Counted from the stretch's first letter, positions 46,150-58,584 are shown. The stretch: DNA of 64,000 nt from Neoechinorhynchus agilis (GCA_051530055.1 CM121343.1:7254001-7318000); one strand, 5' to 3'. A program made the numbers and translations. Notes: a model not told the origin generated them from the sequence alone.

Positions 46150-46420
46150 CTTTCACAATATTTCGTATGTCTCGCCGGACTTCTTCAATGCGGATTAAAC
46201 ACTTTTATAACCTGAAGAAGTCCGACGAGACGGACGAAATATTGTGAAAGGCAAATAAAAAATCAATTTCACAATCGTACCATCAATTTGATGTCCACAA
46301 TTCATCATATGATTTGATAAAACTCTACATGAATATCTGTGCAGTGAGATCCTTTTGCTGAGTCCTTGTTTGGTCTGTCCCACATATTTGGCTAATTTCA
46401 TGCTGCCCGGACGAAATATC
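46150..46420 (-). mobile_element. Penelope-like remnant with paired hammerheads
   Basis: Minus-strand frame reads AKYVGQTKQGLSKRISLH then SNHMMNCGHQIDG, the VGQT, KRI-H and H-x-H landmarks of the GIY-YIG endonuclease in Penelope-like proteins. Its downstream end holds two hammerhead-type motifs in opposite orientation: 46162-46189 on the minus strand (stem II mismatched) and 46212-46239 on the plus strand (CUGAAGA, GUCCG-ACGAGA-CGGAC, GAAA, complete). The two form an inverted pair about 50 bp across. The copy is short and broken. Confidence 0.65.
46212..46239 (+). ncRNA. Hammerhead ribozyme core of the inverted pair
   Basis: CUGAAGA, 5-bp stem II GUCCG/CGGAC with a 6-nt loop, and GAAA are all present, followed by UAUUGUGAAAG. 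It overlaps the minus-strand Penelope endonuclease remnant, so it is antisense to that reading frame. Confidence 0.6.
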
Positions 46421-46769
46421 GGCGAAATAAATCAGTGAATTTAAATCCGGGTGGCAAAATTACCAAAAGTTAGCGACATGTTATTGTTTTTCACAATGAT
46501 TTATGAGCCATTTTCCTCAGTGGCGAAGGTATTGCGGTGTGGGTGAAAGTCTTGCCCTCAGTAAAAAGTGAACGCTGCCAAGTTTTTACTACTAATGCGT
46601 CGAATCATCGTGAACAATTAATTGTATACCGAGCAAAAGAATATTTGATTAAAGATCTCTTGTCCTTGGGAGTTGGTTGTTTTTGGACTGCAACATTCCA
46701 CAAAATACTGTGCGTGTTTATACATGTATTTGTCAAATTTTGAAGAAAACAAGTACAATATAAGGCAGT

Positions 46770-47917
46770 TTAAAGATCAGTGTTGCTCTTTTCGATTGGT
46801 TTATGAAAGTGGTTTAAGCATCTTCTCAAAAATTTGATAGCATCTTTTCTAAATCCACCAACAAAAATCACATAAATGTAAAAATGCATGGCATGTGACG
46901 AATAGTAAAGGTACAAGAGATAGTCATCTTCAACAGTTTTGAGTTTCTTTGGAACATCCGGCAACAATACTGAACGGAATAGTAAACGGACTGCCTTTAC
47001 TAAGTGATAGGGTGCGTTGATAAGTGGATAGAAGATAGTAGTTATCAAAATGAGAGTTGTTATATTGCATGCAGCGAGTCCGATATTCTTATTGGACACA
47101 TTTTCGGTTACATCGTTCGCATCAAGTGGTAAACGCTTTGCTCTTAGACTTCTTAATATTAGCATATTGAAAATGTACAATGCGATATAAGGAACGACAA
47201 ATACAACAACGGTATCGCAAATGGCCGTCACTTCTAGGGCTTTGTGGAAATATATCCGGGCACCACAGTTACCTCGAATCGAGACTCCGTTGATTTTAAC
47301 GATTGGTGAATGAACGGCGAATAGAAAGACTACATAAGCGATTAATCCAGTAGTACAAATAGTAAGATTGGCTCCTTTTACAATCGCATGAGCATATCTG
47401 TAAGTCCGGATCGGAAAACGAATTGCGAAATATCTGTGAATGGTGAAGGCGACTACCACATAAGTGGTTACAAAGTCGCTGACATAACTTATATAAACCA
47501 GTGATTTTCATTGATGCCACTTCAAGGAAGATCATTGGGGTAGACCGAGACGGGACATACGACCGGTGAGTTCAGAACTGTAATTCCTTCTCTGGTAAGC
47601 ACCAACAAGAAGAGTACAATCAAATACGTTGTATCGCTGATGGCTAATAGCACCAAGTACATTGAAGATGGAGTCTTGCTGAACTCTTTACCTTTAGCAA
47701 GGATGATAACGAGAACGTTTCCAGGTAAACCGAGAGCGAGTAATAAGATCAAATACGCTTGTCGGAGTATGTGACCGGTGTTGGTCACTTGCTGGATTGC
47801 AGCCCCAACTGGGCTTTCCATGTACAAAGTCGTGGTCGAGTTGGCCACTGTGGTCTCGGCGATTGTTGTTGTTGTTGTTGTTGTCAATACACTCGTAATT
47901 GAAACAAACGAGTGCAC
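46770..47917 (-). CDS. Rhodopsin-class GPCR, peptide-receptor type (second)
   Basis: The first exon (47917 to about 47545) has a Thr-rich, glycosylatable N-terminus (ETTVANSTTTLYM). TM1 is LLLALGLPGNVLVIILAKG, TM2 SSMYLVLLAISDTTYLIVLF, and the TM3 cysteine is in VVCPVSVY. The second (about 47495-46770) has SDFVTTYVVVAFTIHRYFAI, where HRY takes the place of DRY, and TM4. TM5 is CDTVVVFVVPYIALYIFNML, TM6 LITTIFYPLINAPYHLVKA, and TM7 YYSSHAMHFYIYVIFVGGF, with MHFYIY in place of NPxxY. These substitutions and the FxxxFRKD start of helix 8 are typical of invertebrate FMRFamide/myosuppressin-like receptors. The two frames do not join through a canonical GT-AG pair in phase. Confidence 0.82.
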
Positions 47918-48159
47918 AATCGTTCTGGATGATGATTAGACAGCCCGATGTACATTTTCGACCATCTTAAACACAAGCGACCGAATTTAAAAAAAATCAC
48001 GGTTATTGTGGAACCTATTATTTTAGCATAATTCATTTTCCAGTTCTAAAAAGATAGAAAGGCTGAGACTAATGGATGATGCATATCCATATACCCTATC
48101 AGCATGTTGCGGCATTTCTCCAAGCTCCACAATGACTTCAAGAACGATTATGCTATGGT

Positions 48160-48226
48160 TGAAGGTGGTGGTGGCGGTGGTGGTGGTGGCGGCGGTGGTG
48201 GTGGTGCTGCTGCTGCTGCTGCGTAT
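48160..48226 (+). repeat. GGT/GCT trinucleotide repeat
   Basis: About 65 bp of (GGT/GGC)n followed by (GCT)n, upstream of the second GPCR. A microsatellite; it lies in a 76-codon ORF (48072-48302) that has no other support. Confidence 0.8.
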
Positions 48227-48299
48227 ACGATTCAGTGTATATTCAATATTTGTGAAGCCGGCACACGCTATTAAAACGAATGGAACCCAGAAGGCAAAT

Positions 48300-49630
48300 T
48301 AACAAAATGGCGATATTCGATATGACTTATAGAGCACAACACTGACCCACGCGCCAATGCATTGGCACTAATTTACATTGTCTCATGTGCATATCTAATG
48401 ATGGTAATTTATATAAGAGCGGAAATCGTGTCAAATAAATCTAAAGGAGCTATTATTTAACAAGATGTTAGGAATATTGTGGGTAAGGAACTTGAAATAA
48501 ACGGATGTTGGCTAATTTGCGCAACATGAGAAAAAATTTATACGAGGAAAAGTGCTTCACGCTACCACTTTAAGCAATAAACTCTGCAGAAGATCGGAGA
48601 GGCGAGCATGAGATTAAAACATAATTAAGACCAGAATGTGAAGGCAGACTCTTTTTTTTTCGTGGGTAAATCCAAACCTTTTCAGCTCCCATCGGCTTGT
48701 ATCGGATAAAAATTAATTGAATTGGAATTAAATTGCGAAACGTGATATGAGATTTAGAATATTTAAGTAATCGATGATTTAGGCAAAAAGGATTCACATT
48801 CCCATTTGTATCAAACGAGATTATTTGTCACTCTTTCAATTTGCCCTTTCTCTTGACGGTTGGCATCCCGTTCATGTCATCTCTTATTAAAGTTATGAAG
48901 AAACTTTATAAGCACCTGTCATATTTACGAACCATCTCCAATATAACTCAGGGAGAAAAATGAGGATACTTTAAGTCCTATTACTGCTATTGCTTCAATC
49001 ATCAACTCAATTCATGTCACACTCAACGCTCATAAGGCGAATGATTGCCATAAAAAATATCTTTTATCGACTTGTTAAGCGCAAATGGTTTAACTTGAAT
49101 TAGCCCATAAAATCCATACGATATAAGCAATACGATGCAAGATCGATGGTGGAACTTGCCTTTGATCCTGATTTTATCAGAAATCCTAATGATCTCAGTT
49201 TGAAGCCCTTGACCCCGTTTAACACTAATTCCTAGCCACCGAAAGTTCAAACGCTCTGACGGCCGCCTAATACCGATTCTAACAACAGAGAATTCCCGTA
49301 AAAACCTAAGTTGATTGTGCTATCATGGAAGCATTTAAGGTTGCTTAGAGAAATTAATAGTTTTTAAATAACCCCACAACAAAAATTACATTGAATTATA
49401 AAGGATTGACCGGAAGCACTAAAAAAAAGCAGTTTACAGTTGTTCAACGTTTAAAAATCTTGCGATTACCACGCTGGTTTAAATACCTGCCCGGGTGACG
49501 TTGTTCAGTACTATTTTTTATACTGATTCTTTAAATACGAATACTTTAATCCTCACATTTACCTCATCAACGAATAAAGCATTAAATAATGCCATGGTTA
49601 AACCGGTCCACATCGCGTTCCTTTTCAGTT
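48300..49630. other. Intergenic stretch, no gene seen
   Basis: AT-rich, with no domain-bearing ORF on either strand. The right edge leads into the 294-bp array. Confidence 0.4.
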
Positions 49631-49632
49631 GC

Positions 49633-52600
49633 TTTCCGTTTTGAGTAGATTTGTTTTAAAAACCATTTGAGAAACGATCGGACCCGAATGCGGGGGCTCG
49701 AATGAAAAACAAATTCCATGAGTAACCGGATTAGGGATTGTGACTAAGAATACGAACGAGTGATGCGTTGCCTTAATAATCAGAGATAAATGTTCTATTA
49801 TCGTTCAATTGTGGGTTTTTTAAGATTTTCAGAATCGTAAAGTATGAAATACACGTCGAAGAAATAAAATATATTTCCTTTTTATTGATTTTCCCTTGTT
49901 AATGGCACTTTGGTTCATGGGTGAAAGGTCCGTTTTGAGTAGATTCGTTTTAAAAACCATTTGAGAAACGATCGGACCCGAATGCTGGGGCTCGAATGAA
50001 AAACAAATTCCATGAGTAACCGGATTCGGGATTGCGACTAAGAATACGAACGAGTGATGCGTTGCCTTAATAATCAGAGATAAATGTTCTATTATCGTTC
50101 AATTGTGGGTTTTTTAAGATTTTCAGAATCGTAAAGTATGAAATACACGTCGAAGAAATAAAATATATTTCCTTTTTATTGATTTTCCCTTGTTAATGGC
50201 ACTTTGGTTCATGGGTGAAAGGTCCGTTTTGAGTAGATTCGTTTTGAAAACCATTTGAGAAACGATCGGACACGAATGCTGGGGCTCGAATGAAAAACAA
50301 ATTCCATGAGTAACCGGATTAGGGATTGCGACTAAGAATACGAACGAGTGATGCGTTGCCTTAATAATCAGAGATAAATGTTCTATTATCGTTCAATTGT
50401 GGGTTTTTTAAGATTTTCAGAATCGTAAAGTATGAAATACACGTCGAAGAAATAAAATATATTTCCTTTTTATTGATTTTCCCTTGTTAATGGCACTTTG
50501 GTTCATTGGTGAAAGGTCCGTTTTGAGTAGATTCGTTTTGAAAACCATTTGAGAAACGATCGGACACGAATGCTGGGGCTCGAATGAAAAACAAATACCA
50601 GGAGTAACCGGATTCGGGATTGCGACTAAGAATACGAACGAGGATGCGTTGCCTTAATAATCAGAGATAAATGTTCTATTATCGTTCAATTGTGGGTTTT
50701 TTAAGATTTTCAGAATCGTAAAGTATGAAATACACGTCGAAGAAATAAAATATATTTCCTTTTTATTGATTTTCCCTTGTTAATGGCACTTTGGTTCATG
50801 GGTGAAAGGTCCGTTTTGAGTAGATTCGTTTTGAAAACCATTTGAGAAACGATCGGACACGAATGCTGGGGCTCGAATGAAAAACAAATTCCATGAGTAA
50901 CCGGATTCGGGATTGTGACTAAGAATACGAACGAGTGATGCGTTGCCTTAATAATCAGAGATAAATGTTCTATTATCGTTCAATTGTGGGTTTTTTAAGA
51001 TTTTCAGAATCGTAAAGTATGAAATACACGTCGAAGAAATAAAATATATTTCCTTTTTATTGATTTTCCCTTGTTAATGGCACTTTGGTTCATGGGTGAA
51101 AGGTCCGTTTTGAGTAGATTCGTTTTAAAAACCATTTGAGAAACGATCGGACCCGAATGCTGGGGCTCGAATGAAAAACAAATTCCATGAGTAACCGGAT
51201 TAGGGATTGTGACTAAGAATACGAACGAGTGATGCGTTGCCTTAATAATCAGAGATAAATGTTCTATTATCGTTCAATTGTGGGTTTTTTAAGATTTTCA
51301 GAATCGTAAAGTATGAAATACACGTCGAAGAAATAAAATATATTTCCTTTTTATTGATTTTCCCTTGTTAATGGCACTTTGGTTCATGGGTGAAAGGTCC
51401 GTTTTGAGTAGATTCGTTTTGAAAACCATTTGAGAAACGATCGGACACGAATGCTGGGGCTCGAATGAAAAACAAATTCCATGAGTAACCGGATTCGGGA
51501 TTGTGACTAAGAATACGAACGAGTGATGCGTTGCCTTAATAATCAGAGATAAATGTTCTATTATCGTTCAATTGTGGGTTTTTTAAGATTTTCAGAATCG
51601 TAAAGTATGAAATACACGTCGAAGAAATAAAATATATTTTTTATTGATTTTCCCTTGTTAATGGCACTTTGGTTCATGGGTGAAAGGTCCGTTTTGAGTA
51701 GATTCGTTTTGAAACCATTTGAGAAACGATCGGACACGAATGCTGGGGCTCGAATGAAAAACAAATTCCATGAGTAACCGGATTCGGGATTGCGACTAAG
51801 AATACGAACGAGTGATGCGTTGCCTTAATAATCAGAGATAAATGTTCTATTATCGTTCAATTGTGGGTTTTTTAAGATTTTCAGAATCGTAAAGTATGAA
51901 ATACACGTCGAAGAAATAAAATATATTTCCTTTTTATTGATTTTCCCTTGTTAATGGCACTTTGGTTCATGGGTGAAAGGTCCGTTTTGAGTAGATTCGT
52001 TTTAAAAACCATTTGAGAAACGATCGGACACGAATGCTGGGGCTCGAATGAAAAACAAATTCCATGAGTAACCGGATTCGGGATTGCGACTAAGAATACG
52101 AACGAGTGATGCGTTGCCTTAATAATCAGAGATAAATGTTCTATTATCGTTCAATTGTGGGTTTTTTAAGATTTTCAGAATCGTAAAGTATGAAATACAC
52201 GTCGAAGAAATAAAATATATTTCCTTTTTATTGATTTTCCCTTGTTAATGGCACTTTGGTTCATGGGTGAAAGGTCCGTTTTGAGTAGATTCGTTTTGAA
52301 AACCATTTGAGAAACGATCGACACGAATGCTGGGGCTCGAATGAAAACAAATTCCATGAGTAACCGGATTCGGGATTGCGACTAAGAATACGAACGAGTG
52401 ATGCGTTGCCTTAATAATCAGAGATAAATGTTCTATTATCGTTCAATTGTGGGTTTTTTAAGATTTTCAGAATCGTAAAGTATGAAATACACGTCGAAGA
52501 AATAAAATATATTTCCTTTTTATTGATTTTCCCTTGTTAATGGCACTTTGGTTCATGGGTGAAAGGTCCGTTTTGAGTAGATTCGTTTTAAAAACCATTT

Positions 52601-52847
52601 GAGAAACGATCGGACACGAATGCTGGGGCTCGAATGAAAAACAAATTCCATGAGTAACCGGATTCGGGATTGCGACTAAGAATACGAACGAGTGATGCGT
52701 TGCCTTAATAATCAGAGATAAATGTTCTATTATCGTTCAATTGTGGGTTTTTTAAGATTTTCAGAATCGTAAAGTATGAAATACACGTCGAAGAAATAAA
52801 ATATATTTCCTTTTTATTGATTTTCCCTTGTTAATGGCACTTTGGTT
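49633..52847. repeat. Tandem array, 294-bp unit, 11 copies
   Basis: CCGTTTTGAGTAGATTCG recurs every ~294 bp (49931, 50225, 50519 and so on) to about 52570. Copies differ at few sites (GGACCCGAATG/GGACACGAATG, GATTAGGG/GATTCGGG, small indels), so it is well homogenised. Each unit contains AAATAAAATATATTTCC and TAATCAGAGATAAATG. No long ORF crosses units and no hammerhead core was found. The last copy stops about 110 bp from the 3' end of the LIM-homeobox gene. Confidence 0.96.
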
Positions 52848-52955
52848 AAGTTTTCGGATGAATATGAACACGAATGCTTACATTGCAAAGTCTAAAGACA
52901 TTTTATTAAGATAAATTGGGGTTCGGTGATACAATTTTCAGGTTTAAAACCTTTT

Positions 52956-53975
52956 CTAGCTTTCAGCACTGTCGAGTTTATCGTTGGAGCAAATCTCGTT
53001 AACGAAGGATTTGTTTGCTGTTTCCGAAGATAAACTCTTGCTAAATATCACGGATCTAATTTTAATATTATCATTCGTAACATTCTGGGAGCGAAAATTA
53101 GGAATTTCTTCATCAGTGATATCACTTCTTGAAATAGTTTCGTTGTATTTTCTAAGCTTTGACCGCCTATTTTGAAACCAAACCTACATTATCCAGTTAA
53201 AAGCGAATAAAAAATGAAGGCATAATACCTGAATAGTTTTCTCTGGCAATGTCAGAATGTCAGCGAGTCGTAAGCGTAAGGCCCGGTCCGGTCTTGGGCA
53301 AACTCTGAAGGTTTCAATCAATAAATTAGTTTGATTATTAGCGATTTTCGTTCTATTAAATTTCTTTTTAGTACTGTCGTCTTTTGAGCTATCATTTATA
53401 ATTGCCAATAATTCATTTTTATCTATTATTGGTTTATCAGAAGAAAGCATTTTGTGGACGGGTGTAATGGTATCTGCAACTTGTTTAAATTCACCATCTC
53501 CTTTCTTTGATCGTTCATCTAAAGATTGAACATTTGGTTGTTGTTGTTGGCAACTCATTTTACAATCCATGAAGTCTTTTTCGCAAAGAATCACTCTCTT
53601 GTAGTGTTTGGTCCAAGCGGTAATCACATAGATGGGATCGGTTGCAGTTACAGCACAATGACAGAATGTACATGTTAAACATGAGATATGAAAATACTCA
53701 AACCCATTTGATCCATTATCTCCTCTCCGAATAAGATCCTCAGGTTGTAAAAATTTCATACATATTCCACAATGTGGGCCGAAATTCTCGAAGTAGTGAG
53801 TCTTGCAATAATACTTTTTATCAGTGCCGATGTAGCAAGCGGGTCCTATTAATACGAGACACCGGGAACATCGAAAACATGTCAGATGGAAGTTTTGAAA
53901 GTCAATCGAATAGACACGTTCGTTTGAATTGATCAATTTATTGCATGATTTACAGGTGAAGACAGTCCTTTGCAT
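52956..53975 (-). CDS. LIM-homeobox transcription factor
   Basis: Nuclear DNA-binding regulator of cell fate. Exon 1 is 53975-53229 and exon 2 53183-52956, with a 45-nt intron in phase 0, giving 324 residues. LIM domain 1 (residues about 8-60) starts CKSCNKLINSNERV and ends YYCKTHYFENFG. LIM domain 2 (about 68-135) runs CGICMKFLQ through CLTCTFCHC to LCEKDF. The homeodomain (about 205-260) starts RTKIANNQTNLLIETF and ends IQ|VWFQNRRSKLRK, with the intron just before the VWFQNRR of the recognition helix. The LIM spacing ACYIGTDKK...YFENFG recalls the Lhx6/8 (Arrowhead) group, but the homeodomain is too divergent for a firm class. AATAAA is present on this strand near 52902. Confidence 0.92.
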
Positions 53976-53979
53976 TTAG

Positions 53980-54945
53980 TACTTTAATACCGAATCAACC
54001 CGCTCAGCCAAATTATTAAAATGCTCGAAACGGACCATAGCGAACATTTTTAATACCATTTAAAAACATGGTTCGTTGCACGTCAACACTTATCGCTTTT
54101 GCAGCCTCGATAACCATCAAACTATATCTGAAATCTTGACTCCGGGCAAATCCTATTGAAGTTCGAAAAGTTTTTTCCTTATACAACTTCGATTTATTCT
54201 CAAATAAGCATTATGATGCCACGATTTCTCAGCGCCGATCTGGAAGCTTTTAAGTTGGCCTATGAGATCGAAATAAAACATTTTAAGGATTACAATGAAA
54301 TCGAGTCACTACTTCTAAAGCGCAAAAGTGGATGCACCTAATTGCTATTTGCACCCACCAGTGCCACATATCCTTCTGGATTTGATTTTTACGTTCTTTT
54401 CAAAATTCTATACTCTTCCAGGAATCTCGAAGAGCAAAAATAAACCTCGTTCGGAAATGATTGAATAATCAGAAGATGACACCAATTTTTATTACTGATT
54501 AACAACAGAAGCAAGCTTTTTTGGCCCAGAATGGATAAGTAATAAAACTTAATGTCTTAGCGAAACTTTCTGCCATGATTACTGTCGACTTGAGAACATT
54601 TTTCACAATGCAAAAAATGTGAAGAATACGCTCAAAATGATGATGAACTCACGTTTGTTTCCAAAGGGTTTTCATTGTGGCATTGATTTTTTATGAAGAT
54701 AGAGTAATCGTTATTTGAGCCGTAAACAATATTCGTTTGAAACTATGGACTGCGAATTCGGTGAGATCGGGAGAAGTTCATTCGGGTGAGATTATTTTGC
54801 AGGAAAAGTCCGTTTTGAGCTGAATTTTGGGTTTTGGTGCACATAAATTGCAAGTCTAAAAGCTGTTTGCTAAATAAGGGGATTCTCTATTCGTCTCATA
54901 GTCGCGGTGTCTTTTAAACAAATTTTCCAAAATGAGAATTTTATT
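53980..54945. other. Intergenic stretch, no gene seen
   Basis: Contains the LIM-homeobox 5' flank and the urease-like 3' flank. A 61-codon ORF at 54156 has no recognisable content. Confidence 0.4.
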
Positions 54946-54947
54946 CA

Positions 54948-57900
54948 TCATAGAAGACGGTACCTCTGACCAAGGGGAGCCATTTCAAAGTTTGAGTTGT
55001 AATCAACGGAAGTGATGCATTTAACAAGGTTGTTAATTGCAAAGACTTCGGCATCATCTCCATTGAATCGTACGTCTATTTTATTTTCGGCGTCGCAGAC
55101 TGTCACTTTAGGCGTACAATTATTGAGGTTCATACTGTGCCGGTTCGTTTTGAGTCTCTTGGCACTGATACGAGCGGCGTGTTTTCTGAGGCCATACAGA
55201 TTTAAACAACCGACTTCAATGGCTGCCTTGGATACGAGTGCCAATGATCCAGTTGGTCCACATAATCCATCAGCCGACAGAGTGAGTGAAAGATTAAAAG
55301 GGCACTTTCCTATTCCACTTGTATCAGTAGAAGCGCTTACCTGTCCGCCTTTTAAAACATATTTAGGAGATACCATGAATTGCGACGGTTCCCAGATAAC
55401 CAAATCGGCCAATCGAGATTTCTGGAGAGATCCAACTAGGTGATCGCAACCCAAAGCAGTTGCTACGTTCTTTGTGAACTTTGATAAATATCTTATAACT
55501 CTGAAGTTATCGCCTCGTTTTGTAGTTTCTTCTTTCAATCTACCTCTAATCGATTTCATCCGATGAGCGATCTGCCACAACGATCTAATATTGTCAAATG
55601 GCGCCGTTTGATACACTGATTGTCCCAAGTACGATAAAGAGTTCTCACTTTCGTATTGGCTCTATTAATGAGTAGATAATCAAGGTTGTTCGTTTCAAAA
55701 CCCCTCCCCGATCTTACGCAATTCGTTCCACATGAAATCATACTGATTGCACCGATATCGTGTAGAATATGCTCCAATGTGCATTGATGGTCGGGTACTG
55801 TGAGAGACTTACCAAAACGGCTAAACATTATTTTTGAACGAAAATCGTCTATTTCACTCTAAAGTACTCACCATGAAGAAGTTAAAATCACAGAAGGCTG
55901 TTTGGCAATCTCTTTAAACGGTACCGTTGTAGCTTAGTACGTGTTCAGAAGTTCAAAACTATTAGCAACCAAAGAACCCTTCAATAAACGCATGGGCGTC
56001 TTAAAATCTCATGTTTCATCAATGAGAAGAATAATGTGAGTTATAATGACGAAATCCAGGAATTCCGAACTTTTCATTACCAAGCACGAAAAGGGTCTCT
56101 ACTTTTGCCGTCCTACAATAACTAGGGAACATTCAACTATTTAAAATTACTGAAAATACTTAAAATGTAACTAATGTTATCGAAGATCTTAGGGGTGAAA
56201 AAAAGTACTATTCCCGAACAAAACTTCAGCATCCAAATTGAAAATGCTTTGTGATATCACAATCGATACTTATTGACTCATTTAAAGCTCATAAAAGTCA
56301 CAAGGATGCATCCACCGATGGATATTTCCACAAATATAAACGCAAAAACGGACGTAATCGAACCTTAGACTTTATAAAACGACCACAAGAGTTCCGTGTA
56401 AGTAAACCTTTAAGATAAATTAAAAATTCACCATCCGTGCAGTGTTCGTCTATGTCTACAATCGTACCAATTATTAAATCCGCCAACATGTGTTCTAAAG
56501 CAATCGATTGGCATAATTATTGGTCGATCCTTCAGGATATCCATTAATTCTTCGTTTGCAGTATAGGACTCATTCCATGGGTCCGTACAGCAGATCAGTG
56601 GAACATCATGATACTCTGCACACCTAAGAGCAGAATCAACTGCTGCTCTTGACGAACCGAAATGTTCATTGACGACCAAAGCCGCAGCTCCGGCAACCAG
56701 GCAATCCTCAACTTCTTTGGCTAAACCTTCAGATTTTGAAGCCCCGCTTCTTACAATACATCCGACATTGAGTGGATAATTATCGGTTGATTGAAGTACA
56801 CTCTTTACTGCCCCAGGTCCAGAGAGGCAAATGTTACCACCACCTCCCCCTCCAAGAACAAAAAGTGTCGTAATGCCACACTTGGCACACTGTTCACAAA
56901 CATTTCCACCGGGTCCCACGTTTGCAATGACTACAGAACCAGCAGTAGCCAAAAGACCTTCACCGCTAATAATGTTAGTGCCTAGACCAATGATAAGTCC
57001 ATCCGTGACGTGTTCCATAGTATGTGGATTACCGGCATTGCCAATATTAACAATCAATCCTTCTCTTATGCCGATATCCGCTTTGATTACCCCGAGAACT
57101 GCGTCAATGATAACTACGTTTGTGATGACAGTATCGAGTGCTCGATCATTTCGAGCATTAGCCATTTGCCCCATACCCTCGCGTATAACTTTACCGATTC
57201 CATGAACTGCTTCATCGCCATGAACGGTCAGATCGTGTTCAACCTCAACAAAAAGGTTAGTATCTCCTAATTTTATGAGATCACCAGTGGTCGGTCCATA
57301 TTGCTGCACGTAGATGGAACGCGGCATGACGGCGCCGGGTGGCCGCTCCTGAGATTCATTAGAGAGTTTATGAGAGAATCCGCGTTTCCTCATATTCTTG
57401 ATGCTTTTCTTCAAAGCTTCATCCGTAAGTGGACCATCACAAACCCAATTGCCACCACGGACGATCCTTTCACCTCCGATGGCAACTAAACATACCTGCA
57501 CGGATTCCCCTTGATCATTAGCTTCATTGAAAGCCTTTCCCTAAATGAAACTAACAACATGCAGGAAATTCAAAAGACGTTCCAGCAGGTATACTAAGTC
57601 GCATTCCATAGGCAACGGACCGATCAAATTGAAGAGCCTTATTGACTTCTATGAAATGAAAATGACTACCAACGATAATTTTAGAATCCGAAGAGTTTAC
57701 AACTGTTACAGTGCGGGTTTCCAATTTATTTGGATTTAGATCGATATCACTATTGTCGTGAATCTCAATGTTACCGGGTGGATCAGTCTTTTCGTCTCCG
57801 ACACTTCCAAATAAATCCAAATCCGGCTCAGGTAAAAAGCTCCCCATTAGCGCCATCGCCAAGTCTCCATTGAGCGAACAAATTGGATTGGTGATCACTA

Positions 57901-58274
57901 TCTAAATATGCCGGAAAACAAAAAAGGTGATCGATAAAAGCAACAACTAACCGGACGCGTTCCACATTGAAAATCGGCAACAAAACTCAATTCTCGGATC
58001 ATACTAGGAACTCCGGTCATAACTTGCCGGTATCCTAGAAGCCGACGTACACTGTCTGCCAACATGGCATCGTCTTCGATTCCTTCACGAATGTACTCCA
58101 AGCACTATTTTTTAAGGATGAATCAATGAAATTCTAAGATTTACCCACCTGACTGGTCAAAAGAGCCACTGCCTCTTTATAATTCAATCTAACACCTCGA
58201 GCCAATCGACGTTGAGCCAAAAAACCCGCATTGTGTAATGTCAGATTTCCCATCTCATTTTGACTAAGGAACAT
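54948..58274 (-). CDS. Urease homologue lacking all catalytic residues
   Basis: Eight exons, 58274-58149, 58104-57952, 57901-57559, 57521-56460, 55932-55872, 55820-55718, 55661-55649 and 55615-54948, join in perfect phase to about 842 residues, the size of plant urease (840). It has the fused gamma-beta-alpha layout: [20 protein letters not shown], then [18 protein letters not shown], then [40 protein letters not shown] and [10 protein letters not shown] follow, then WQIAHRMK and [11 protein letters not shown]. Every nickel ligand is changed: the HxH site reads IANVGP, the carbamylated-Lys site ALVVNEHFG (KLHEDWG in ureases), the next His site ICCTDPWNE, then RPIIMPID, and the Asp site SCGTNC. 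The mobile-flap segment is missing. Folding as urease is likely; hydrolysis of urea is not. AATAAA overlaps the stop. Confidence 0.9.
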
Positions 58275-58584
58275 CGCCAAAACCAAACCATCGATTCAGT
58301 CGTGAGTTTCCGAACTTAATGCATTCTTTCGAAGAAGAGGGTGAAGGCTGCCCGGATAACAACGATGGTCCAAACTATAATCGAAATATTTGTTAATACA
58401 TCCAAAAATAAACAACAATGCTTCAGAAGAACACAAAAACAATTGCTTTTTTTGACAAAAAAACATTAAAGAATTCAGTTTGAAAAATAAGCTTTTATAT
58501 TTGCCCCGTGTCGTTTAATTAATCTAATCCTCTGTTTACAAATGTATTCAATCAATCTTCATTTCTCGACAATTAACACACTCA

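Noticed and set aside
48072-48302. 76-codon ORF with poly-Val/Leu
   Set aside because: Produced by the GGT/GCT microsatellite; no flanking coding signal.
56298-56440. Frame reading [16 protein letters not shown] as a urease-like exon
   Set aside because: It does not match the family; the 521-nt intron spanning it joins exons in phase and the next exon ([14 protein letters not shown]) matches the expected position.
55012-57501. Several plus-strand ORFs over the urease-like gene (up to 143 codons)
   Set aside because: Antisense shadows of conserved urease-like exons.
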